Below, one piece after another: positions 5,809 to 12,529 of a DNA stretch of 12,529 nt. Each line of letters starts with the position of its first letter. Positions within the stretch are counted from its first letter, which is position 1. The position numbers and the translations under genes were made by a program. The stretch comes from an uncultured Opitutaceae bacterium (GTDB lineage: Bacteria > Verrucomicrobiota > Verrucomicrobiia > Opitutales > Opitutaceae). The DNA lies in the NCBI GenBank assembly GCA_937128785.1, contig CAKZMS010000603.1, positions 1-12,529 of the forward strand, given 5' to 3'. The notes under the pieces were generated by a model that had not been told where the DNA came from, searched no databases, and was given only the letters and a program-made list of their open reading frames with translations.

Positions 5809-6813
5809 TCACGCCGGGCAGGCGCGCCGGTAAGCAGCCAGGATTCGTTCGATTTGAGCGTCGGTTTCCGCGGATGGAGCACTACGGCTGGGATCCGCGT
5901 CGAACCCGGCGATGGTTTGCTTCACGCCTTCCGCAAATGGAATCTTGGCTTCGAACCCGGGCACCACCGATTTCAACTTGGTGTTGTCGAACAGGGCGGT
6001 GTGGGACTTGTCACCGAGCAGCGTACCTTCCCAGTCAGGCTGATGGGCGATGAGGAGTTCGGAGGCAATGTGCACCAGTTTGGGCGCATCCACTCCCGCT
6101 GCTTGGGCCGTGAGCCGGTAAATTTCGTTCCAGGTCAGGGCCTCATCGGACGTGATCTGGAAGTCCTGGTTGATCGCGGCCGCGTTCTTGAACAGCCCCG
6201 CCAGACCCCGCGCGAAGTCTTCGGCATGCGTAATGGTCCAGAGCGTCGTGCCGTCACCGGGAACGATCACCGGCAGACCACGGCGCATCCGATCGACCGC
6301 CGTAAAATCCGTCCAACCACCGATGGGGATCAGAATAACCGAATCGTAGGTGTGCGACGGACGCACGATGGTGTAAGTGACCCCTTCGGCCCGGTCCGCT
6401 TGATCGATCAATACCTGCTCCGCTGCAATCTTGTCGCGGGAGTATTGCCAACGCGGGTTTACCAGGGGTGTGCGTTCGGTGGTCGGCGCAAACCCGGTTG
6501 GTTTGGCGTAGGCCGAAGCCGAACTAAGAAAGATGTATTGGTCACAACGACCGCGAAACAACCGCAGGTCGCGTTCAACGTCTGCCGGAGTGAAACCGAT
6601 AAACTGCACCACCACATCGAAGTGATGGCCGCGGAGTTTCTGCCGGATGTCGGTTTCAGCGTCGTTGTTGATGTCACAGCACACCTCCTGCGCGCCCGCG
6701 ATACCCGGGCGCCCGGGTCGGTGCATCAGCCAGAGTTCGTGCCCCTGGGCGAGAGCCAGCTGGCTGCAGGCCGTGCTGATGTTTCCGGTTCCGCCGATGA
6801 AGAGAATTTTCAT
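5809..6813 (-). CDS. NAD-dependent epimerase/dehydratase family protein (SDR)
   Basis: A 334-residue extended short-chain dehydrogenase/reductase. The Rossmann start MKILFIGGTGNIS has GGTGNIS at 7-13, the third Gly of GxxGxxG being Ser. The active site is the SSASAY segment (98-102) with Y124SRDK128 (YxxxK), so both catalytic residues are present. VRPSHTYD and the substrate domain around FKNAAAINQDFQITSDEALTWNEIY fit sugar-nucleotide epimerase/dehydratase relatives, including plant CSP41-like proteins. The true substrate cannot be told from sequence. It has no signal peptide and should be cytosolic. ATG 6811-6813 directly precedes the Rossmann strand. It lies 73 bp after the lipoprotein gene on the same strand and may be co-transcribed with it; its stop is 9 bp from that of the PQQ dehydrogenase gene. 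Confidence 0.85.
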   Translation of the reverse strand: MKILFIGGTGNISTACSQLALAQGHELWLMHRPGRPGIAGAQEVCCDINNDAETDIRQKLRGHHFDVVVQFIGFTPADVERDLRLFRGRCDQYIFLSSASAYAKPTGFAPTTERTPLVNPRWQYSRDKIAAEQVLIDQADRAEGVTYTIVRPSHTYDSVILIPIGGWTDFTAVDRMRRGLPVIVPGDGTTLWTITHAEDFARGLAGLFKNAAAINQDFQITSDEALTWNEIYRLTAQAAGVDAPKLVHIASELLIAHQPDWEGTLLGDKSHTALFDNTKLKSVVPGFEAKIPFAEGVKQTIAGFDADPSRSAPSAETDAQIERILAAYRRACPA

Positions 6814-6886
6814 GGATAGGTTTGAGAAAACGGCAGGAGAACAGATTCGGCGAGGCGGGAAAACCAGAACCCAAATCCAATTGGGG

Positions 6887-7315
6887 TCACGGCGCCGGCA
6901 GGACGGTGACCGTGAAAGCTTCGAGGCTGTGAGAACGCAGCCTGTCCGCTTCGGCTGTCGTCAGCGCATCACCCGCCACCACAAATCGGTTCACGTAGTG
7001 AAGCCGGGCTGCCCCTTCGCGGCGGGCATGCAGGATCACGCGGGACGAACCCATCGCCCCATCCACCGTCTCTACCGCGACGACCTCCGCATCTTCACTG
7101 GCCAGACCCAGCCAAAATCCGCCGGGAACCGGCATCCGGGCCGGGGTCTTGAGGGCGGTAAACGACTTCCCCACCACCATGGTCAGTGGAGCCTTTGCCT
7201 CTTCCCGGGAGTGTTGAGGGACGAGATACCGAATACCCTGGCAGCCCGTCAGGCCCAGCACACCCACGAGTATAAAAAGGACTCTGGCCAAAGAATTAAG
7301 GAAAACGGCAGTCAC
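6887..7315 (-). CDS. small hypothetical lipoprotein
   Basis: I do not recognise the family. From GTG 7313-7315 it has 142 residues: a hydrophobic signal (FLNSLARVLFILVGVLGLTGC) with a good lipobox L-T-G-C at Cys25, then a ~117-residue mature domain rich in beta-type residues (for example SSRVILHARREGAARLHYVNRF), so it should be anchored in a membrane facing the periplasm. No enzyme motif is visible. The frame is open to an ATG at 7399, but that start would overlap the end of gdhA and place 28 unrelated residues before the signal. No ATG lies between; GTG 7315 sits directly after a GGGGGA stretch, too near to be a normal Shine-Dalgarno, and TTG 7289-7291 is another option. It begins 55 bp after gdhA, so may be its operon partner. 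A weak CCCAA/TTGGG hairpin (6870-6885) follows its stop. Confidence 0.65.
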   Translation of the reverse strand: MTAVFLNSLARVLFILVGVLGLTGCQGIRYLVPQHSREEAKAPLTMVVGKSFTALKTPARMPVPGGFWLGLASEDAEVVAVETVDGAMGSSRVILHARREGAARLHYVNRFVVAGDALTTAEADRLRSHSLEAFTVTVLPAP

Positions 7316-7370
7316 TCCCCCGAGGATTGCCCGGGTGGGGTGATCTTCAATCCCGAACGCAGCTCCCCGG

Positions 7371-8723
<1,353 letters not shown>

Positions 8724-8837
8724 AATTTCAAAGGGTCGGAGATTAGCCAAAAGGCAAGGAGACTACGCGGCTGGAAGCGGCAATGGTGCCGCCGTATTCC
8801 CTACCTCCCCATCGTTCTATTACTCGTTCTCGATCCA

Positions 8838-8955
8838 CCACCGAAGGCAACGAAGCCGTCAGCACGTTGGTTTTAACCGCAGATATGCACAGCTGGACTC
8901 GGAATCCGTCAGCCCGCAGATTTTTCACGAAGGGCACGGAACCTAAAATAAAAGC
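8838..8955. repeat. dispersed repeat mosaic (CCGCAGAT / CACGAAGG type)
   Basis: CCGTCAGC occurs at 8856-8863 and again exactly 50 bp on at 8906-8913. CCGCAGAT occurs at 8877-8884 (within TTTTAACCGCAGATAT) and 8914-8921, followed by TTTTTCACGAAGGGCACGG. Another GAAGGCAACGAAG lies near the left end. Phrases of this kind (AACCGCAGAT, CACAGAT, CACGAAGG) recur between genes in Verrucomicrobiota, Planctomycetota and other environmental genomes; this identification is from memory. Confidence 0.5.
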
Positions 8956-9003
8956 CGGCGTAATCTCATGACAGCAGATGACTGGATGAACAAAGCCATG
9001 ACC

Positions 9004-9060
9004 TTGATACTTGATACCTGAAACTTGTTACTTCGGCGAAGTCCGCTTGCTACTTGTTAA
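9004..9060 (+). repeat. degenerate heptamer tandem repeat
   Basis: Four contiguous units TTGATAC (9004), TTGATAC (9011), CTGAAAC (9018) and TTGTTAC (9025), then a 15-bp interruption containing the small hairpin TTCGGCGAA (9032-9040), then TTGCTAC (9047) and TTGTTAA (9054). Consensus is TTGNTAC, period 7. The array stops 4 bp from the exonuclease stop codon at 9065. Three units of the same family, reversed, are at 2130-2150. Confidence 0.7.
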
Positions 9061-9064
9061 TTCT

Positions 9065-9769
9065 TTAGGAGCGCGGATCCACGTAGCGTTCGGCCAATTG
9101 CCCCAACGTGGTGCGGCCTTGATGATCGGAAAGCTTCAGGAGTTTGAGAAAGATCTGCGCGGTGATGAAAGCGTCGCCGGTCGCCGTATGGCGGTCGTGA
9201 GGATCGATATGAAACTGACGACAGAGTCCATCCAGACTGAAGTCCCGAAACGGTGACACCGTGTGTCCGGTCGCCGCCGCCATGGCTTCGAACACGCCGG
9301 CGTCTTCCAGGTGCAGGGTGACTTCCATGGTGTCGATCCAGCGGTTGGTCAGGTCGATCCCGAACTGGCGCTGGCAGGCGTGTTGGATCACTTCGACATC
9401 GAAACCGATATGGTGGCCCACAATGACCCCGTTGCCCAGGTAATCGAGGAACCCGCGCAGGGCTTCATCTTCCGACACCCCTTCGCGGGCGGCCTCTTCC
9501 GCCGTGATACCATGCACCACGACCGCGGACGTATTGTGGCTGATGTGGAGGAGCGATTCGAACTGGTCTTCCAGCAGGATCTCTCCGCCCGTCACGGCGA
9601 TGGCTCCGATGGTAATGATCCGATCGCGTTCGGCATCAGTGCCGGTGGTCTCGCAGTCGAGCGAAACAAACCGCACATCACGCACCGGCGTGTCATCGCC
9701 GGCGGCGGACGTGAGCGAGGCAAGGTAGCGGGATACTTCGGGTGGGAGCGAGGAATCGGCGTCGGACAT
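9065..9769 (-). CDS. DnaQ-like 3'-5' exonuclease (DEDDh)
   Basis: A 234-residue single-domain exonuclease of the DnaQ/RNase T superfamily, which removes nucleotides from 3' ends using two metal ions. All five catalytic residues are present: D38 and E40 in SLDCETTG (Exo I), D124 in GHHIGFD (Exo II), and H194 and D199 in DRHTATGDA (Exo III, DEDDh type). There is no polymerase-binding tail or helicase domain, so it is a free-standing relative of the Pol III epsilon subunit rather than DnaQ proper; whether it acts on DNA, RNA or small nucleotides is unknown. The first ~30 residues are a polar extension. ATG 9767-9769 lies 18 bp after the stop of the cNMP/CBS/DUF294 gene, so the two form one operon; they occur side by side in Proteobacteria as well. 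Confidence 0.9.
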   Translation of the reverse strand: MSDADSSLPPEVSRYLASLTSAAGDDTPVRDVRFVSLDCETTGTDAERDRIITIGAIAVTGGEILLEDQFESLLHISHNTSAVVVHGITAEEAAREGVSEDEALRGFLDYLGNGVIVGHHIGFDVEVIQHACQRQFGIDLTNRWIDTMEVTLHLEDAGVFEAMAAATGHTVSPFRDFSLDGLCRQFHIDPHDRHTATGDAFITAQIFLKLLKLSDHQGRTTLGQLAERYVDPRS

Positions 9770-9787
9770 GGGGACGAGCGATTGGAG

Positions 9788-11782
9788 TTATTGGTCGGGA
9801 GTGAAAAAATGGTTAACGGCAACATCCATGAGTCGACCCACGGTGCGGAAAATCGTTTTGACGCGCTGAATCTCCCCGGATGTGAGCTCATCGGGGCGCA
9901 CCAGGCGGGCGTCGTCCCCGCGGCGCAAACCGACCCGCGTCTGCAGCCGCAGCGCATAGTCAAACGCCTGCTCGGCTTCGTGGAACACGCGGGCATACTG
10001 AGGCAACGCTATCGCGGCCTTGCTGAGCCGATCGGGAGTAAACGTGGCGTCCTCCATCCCCAATCCCAGCGCAAACACCCGCGCCAAATCCACCAACGGA
10101 CCGAGGGCATTGGCCTTGGTGTTGATCGCATCGGAGGTGCCGCCTGCTTTGTCGAGGACCCCGCCGCGAAAAACCGTCACGGGGGGCAGATTACGCATGG
10201 CCGCGGTGGCGAGCACGGGAATGAACTCCGGATTGAGCTTGATATGCTCAAAAATGGCGTGGCGAATTTGGGTCACGAGTGAGCGATCTCCGGTAACCGC
10301 CCGCAAATCAAAGAAAGGCGTGTGCCGAATGATGTCATTGTTGACCGGGTCGATGACCCACGGGCGGTAGGTCTCCGCCCAAGCCGAAACCGACTGACAC
10401 CAGTTCGGATTGCTGGACATGCGATTGTAGGTATCCAAAGGAAACCGACAGACTGAAAACGTCGTGCCCATTTCGTTGGCGAGCGCACTGAACCATTGGA
10501 GCATGGGCTCCTCATCAAATCCCGGGGGCGGATCCGCGTAGACGATGCCGGTGCGCTGGCTGGAGCGGAGCAGGCGCTCTTTGCGGCCCTCCGAGTGAAA
10601 GGCGATCCAGGCCCAGGGCAGCTCAGGCTCGACCAAACCCTGCGCGGCGAGCTTTTGCTTCGCCAGTTCGATGGCTTGTTCGGCGAGCATGCGATCCACC
10701 TGCGCGATGAAATTGGTGAGCCACTGAATCGGCGCCTCGCCTTCGATGTAGCGCAGCAGCAACTCATCGGCCCGGTCGCGGAGTCGACGCAGTTCGTTGA
10801 TATCGAGCGCGAGCGGAAACTCCTTGGACAGGAAAATCGGCACATTGCCGTGCATGGCCTGAATGGTCTTCTCCCCCACCACGCCGACCACTCGGCTATC
10901 CGGCTTCCCCGTTTCGGTCACCACCAGATGATGGCGGCGGTGGCGGATCATCTTAATGATAATGTCTCCCGCCGGCTGGTTGGGCGCCACGGTCACAACC
11001 GGCGAACTCATGATCTCACTCACCGGTCGATCAACGGCCACCTCCCCGGACGCAACCCGGCTGGAGAAATTGGCTTCGGTCAAAATCCCCAGGGGGCATC
11101 CTGAACCATCCACCACGACCACCGCCTCCTGGCGGCCCGGCGAGATACTCATGGCCACATCCTTGATGGGATCGTGCGGGCTCGCGGTGAGCAGGCGATT
11201 GGCGGCACGCGCGTCCAACTCGGCGGATTGCGTCAGCCAATAGGCGGCATCGGCTTCCAACTCCAGAGACTCCGTGGTGGTTTCCGCCCGTCCAATCACG
11301 TCTTCAATCGAGAAATAGGACTTCAGGAAATCCACCGCTGGCGGATATTTGGCGCAGGTTGCCAACAAGACCTCCGCCGAAAGTGCATACAGGATGCTCT
11401 CCTGCGCCACCCGGGCCGTAGCCGGAAACGGTGACTGGGGATTCTTCCAGTCAATGCCGAGTAAGTCGCCTTCGGCCCGCACATCGATCAAGTCTTCCCC
11501 GTGCTCTCCGGGACGGTAGAGATTGATGGTGCCGCGCTGAATCACCCAGATGAATTTGCCGCGGGCATCACCGTTACTGAACACGATCTCGTCGGCCTCG
11601 TGGAACTTAACCCGACCTCCTTTGGCGATCTCCAGCAAATCGGGTTCGCTGAGATACTCAAAGGGGGGATATGCCTTGAGAAAGTCAGCGACGCGCAGGG
11701 AAATGCTGGAGGTTTTCAACAGGGGACACGCAAAGGCATTGCGGCTGCAAAAGGAAGTGCGAACGCGCTGAATATTCTGCAT
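9788..11782 (-). CDS. cNMP-binding, CBS-pair and DUF294 putative regulator
   Basis: A 664-residue cytosolic signalling protein. Residues ~33-155 form a cyclic-nucleotide-binding-type beta-barrel (GKFIWVIQRGTINLYR, EGDLLGI). Residues ~202-312 are a CBS pair (SISPGRQEAVVVVD, GILTEANF, IMSSPVVTVAP, HRRHHLVVTE, VVGVVGEKTI), which often binds adenylates. Residues ~330-510 are the DUF294 putative nucleotidyltransferase, related to the GlnD N-terminus, and ~520-660 its C-terminal helical domain. Typical relatives have GS-x-GR-x-EQ and a DQD motif; here these are HSEGRKER (396-403) and S-S-Q-R-T (407-411), so the metal-binding Asps are gone and activity is doubtful. I use ATG 11780-11782; the frame opens at GTG 11815. 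It precedes the exonuclease gene by 18 bp and diverges from the aldehyde dehydrogenase gene. Confidence 0.88.
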   Translation of the reverse strand: MQNIQRVRTSFCSRNAFACPLLKTSSISLRVADFLKAYPPFEYLSEPDLLEIAKGGRVKFHEADEIVFSNGDARGKFIWVIQRGTINLYRPGEHGEDLIDVRAEGDLLGIDWKNPQSPFPATARVAQESILYALSAEVLLATCAKYPPAVDFLKSYFSIEDVIGRAETTTESLELEADAAYWLTQSAELDARAANRLLTASPHDPIKDVAMSISPGRQEAVVVVDGSGCPLGILTEANFSSRVASGEVAVDRPVSEIMSSPVVTVAPNQPAGDIIIKMIRHRRHHLVVTETGKPDSRVVGVVGEKTIQAMHGNVPIFLSKEFPLALDINELRRLRDRADELLLRYIEGEAPIQWLTNFIAQVDRMLAEQAIELAKQKLAAQGLVEPELPWAWIAFHSEGRKERLLRSSQRTGIVYADPPPGFDEEPMLQWFSALANEMGTTFSVCRFPLDTYNRMSSNPNWCQSVSAWAETYRPWVIDPVNNDIIRHTPFFDLRAVTGDRSLVTQIRHAIFEHIKLNPEFIPVLATAAMRNLPPVTVFRGGVLDKAGGTSDAINTKANALGPLVDLARVFALGLGMEDATFTPDRLSKAAIALPQYARVFHEAEQAFDYALRLQTRVGLRRGDDARLVRPDELTSGEIQRVKTIFRTVGRLMDVAVNHFFTPDQ

Positions 11783-11826
11783 CTGCCCGCGACTAACCGG
11801 GCCGACGGATACCACGGTCAGTTGAC

Positions 11827-11874
11827 GGGCATGAGCAGTATGCCCTTGGCCCGGCGACGAACTGATTGTTCAGT
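11827..11874. promoter_or_regulatory. two inverted repeats in the divergent promoter region
   Basis: The 120 bp between ATG 11782 (-) and ATG 11903 (+) holds GGGCAT-N7-ATGCCC (11827-11845) and ACTGA-TTGT-TCAGT (11861-11874). A TTGACG (11822-11827) overlaps the first and could be a -35 box for the + gene, but no good -10 follows at 16-18 bp. Possible operators for one or both genes. Confidence 0.35.
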
Positions 11875-11902
11875 GGCTTTCTAACCTCACTCCGATTCCC
11901 AA

Positions 11903-12529
11903 ATGTCCCAACCGATCCTCATCAACGGCCAATGGCGCGAGTCCGCCGCCGACACCCCCACCTTCTCCCCGGTCAACCCCGCCACGGGTGAAACCCTGGC
12001 CTCCGCCTACCCACTTTCGGCCCGGGAGGAAATTGACGAAATGCTCGACGCGGCGACCCATGCGGCGACGGAATTGTGCGGCACCTCCCCCGAACAGATC
12101 GCAGCCTTCTTGCATGGCTATGCCGACGGTATCGAAGCCGCTGCAGATCAGTTGGCCGAAATCGCTTCGACCGAGACAGGATTACCCGTCGCGCCTCGCC
12201 TCACCGGAGTCGAGATTCCGCGCCCCACCGGACAACTCCGCCACGCCGCCGCCGCCGCCGTCAGCGAGGACTGGACGCAACCGGTCATCGACACCGCGAC
12301 CAATCTACGTTCGCGCCTCGAGTCACTCGGCAAACCGGTGCTCGCGATCGGACCCAACAATTTCCCCTTCGCTTTTAACGGCATCGCCGGAGGCGATTTC
12401 GCCGCGGCCATCGCCACCGGCCATCCAGTGATTGCCAAATCCCCCCCCCCCCCCCCCGCCACCCACCCCCCCCCCCCCGCCGCCGCCCCTGCCGCCGCCC
12501 CGCCCGCCGGCCTCCCCCCCCCCCCCGCG
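11903..12529 (+). CDS. NADP+-type aldehyde dehydrogenase, 2,5-dioxovalerate dehydrogenase-like (5' part)
   Basis: The first 209 codons of an aldehyde dehydrogenase, about 40% of the usual ~520 residues. It resembles the alpha-ketoglutarate semialdehyde (2,5-dioxovalerate) dehydrogenase group, which oxidises a pathway intermediate of pentose, uronate or hydroxyproline breakdown to 2-oxoglutarate. Marks are SPVNPATGE (22-30), TETGLPVAPRLTG (90-102), IPRPTGQLR (105-113), GPNNFPFAFN (150-159) with the conserved oxyanion Asn, and AGGDFAAAIATGHPVIAKS (162-180) with the cofactor Lys179. The catalytic Glu and Cys would lie beyond the window. Codons from about 12443 are corrupted to proline runs, but the frame stays open and in register. 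ATG 11903-11905 begins just before the family N-terminus; no Shine-Dalgarno is evident. Confidence 0.88.
   Translation, partial: MSQPILINGQWRESAADTPTFSPVNPATGETLASAYPLSAREEIDEMLDAATHAATELCGTSPEQIAAFLHGYADGIEAAADQLAEIASTETGLPVAPRLTGVEIPRPTGQLRHAAAAAVSEDWTQPVIDTATNLRSRLESLGKPVLAIGPNNFPFAFNGIAGGDFAAAIATGHPVIAKSPPPPPATHPPPPAAAPAAAPPAGLPPPPA
12441..12529. other. C-biased low-quality sequence end
   Basis: From 12441 the sequence becomes almost only C with sparse G and rare A or T, while the codon register of the aldehyde dehydrogenase persists: A186-T187 and A202-GLP lie where the family has G/A-T and xGLP. Most bases other than C appear to have been replaced with C. This looks like a base-calling or consensus fault at a contig end, so residues here should not be trusted. 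Confidence 0.8.

Larger units (their letters stand above)
8724..9064. other. 341-bp non-coding region, gdhA leader plus repeats
   Basis: It separates the exonuclease stop from the gdhA start on the minus strand and must hold the gdhA promoter. It contains a perfect GCGGCA-ATGG-TGCCGC hairpin (8777-8792) in the likely gdhA leader, the repeat mosaic at 8838-8955 and the heptamer array at 9004-9060. A minus-strand open frame (8743-8937) crosses the mosaic but shows no family feature and is probably not a gene. I see no RNA gene and no strong terminator for the exonuclease. Confidence 0.7.

Noticed and set aside
5854..6819. 321-residue open frame on the plus strand
   Set aside because: Antisense over nearly the whole SDR gene, without recognisable motifs, while the minus frame has the Rossmann and YxxxK motifs.
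8743..8937. 64-residue open frame on the minus strand upstream of gdhA
   Set aside because: It mostly translates the intergenic repeat mosaic, has no family motif or start signal, and is better explained by the repeat.
9004..9060. CRISPR-like array
   Set aside because: Units are only 7 bp, contiguous and without regular spacers; no cas gene is present.
9263..10282. 339-residue open frame on the plus strand
   Set aside because: It lies antisense to the exonuclease and DUF294 genes, both with firm motifs. GC-rich coding DNA commonly leaves such open shadows.
12242..12261. GCC trinucleotide run as a microsatellite
   Set aside because: It encodes a short alanine run (residues 115-119) inside a helix of the aldehyde dehydrogenase in a GC-rich genome and needs no special explanation.
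12441..12529. Polyproline tail, i-motif or G-quadruplex-forming tract
   Set aside because: The underlying aldehyde dehydrogenase register shows that these C runs replaced normal codons, so the tract is an artefact.

Overview
The window is GC-rich, mostly chromosomal housekeeping and metabolic DNA. It suggests a Gram-negative bacterium of the Verrucomicrobiota, most likely Opitutae. The grounds are short-repeat families typical of such genomes (a CGTAGCGCCGTGCTTTAGC-type hairpin, TTGATAC/TTGAAAC heptamers, a CCGCAGAT/CACGAAGG mosaic), a periplasmic PQQ dehydrogenase and lipoprotein, and several genes without a clear Shine-Dalgarno. The taxonomy is an inference from recalled sequence character. 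I see no phage, transposase, integrase, CRISPR array, toxin-antitoxin pair, tRNA or rRNA.

Layout. Bases 2-442 hold the 3' end of a 16S rRNA pseudouridine synthase gene (+). Bases 718-2111 carry two minus-strand genes, a CIA30-family exported protein and a CpXC-domain zinc-ribbon protein, separated by a REP-like hairpin. Bases 2155-3035 carry two convergent, paralogous DoxX-like membrane proteins; the first has an unclear start. At 3100-5799 a nucleoside hydrolase (-) and a cytochrome c/PQQ sugar dehydrogenase fusion (+) diverge from a 165-bp region with three palindromes. At 5809-8723 three minus-strand genes follow: an SDR epimerase/dehydratase, a small lipoprotein and NADP-type glutamate dehydrogenase (gdhA). 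Bases 8724-9064 are non-coding and built largely of degenerate repeats. At 9065-11782 a minus-strand pair encodes a DnaQ-like exonuclease and a cyclic-nucleotide/CBS/DUF294 regulator. A divergent aldehyde dehydrogenase of the 2,5-dioxovalerate (alpha-ketoglutarate semialdehyde) type starts at 11903 and runs off the end.

How the genes relate. Convincing functional coupling exists only for the regulator and exonuclease, which are 18 bp apart in one transcriptional unit; the same pairing is known in Proteobacteria, where it often sits beside acetate-type symporter genes. The divergent aldehyde dehydrogenase may share its control region. The dehydrogenase fusion would feed electrons from an aldose or similar substrate into the respiratory chain, and gdhA assimilates ammonia.

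Most interesting points. Three enzymes carry substitutions at expected catalytic or metal positions: DUF294 nucleotidyltransferase, PQQ dehydrogenase and nucleoside hydrolase. The last ~90 bases are a C-biased sequence artefact in which the protein reading frame still shows through. I did not find a convincing new multi-gene system; the best candidate is the exonuclease plus pseudo-nucleotidyltransferase regulator pair.
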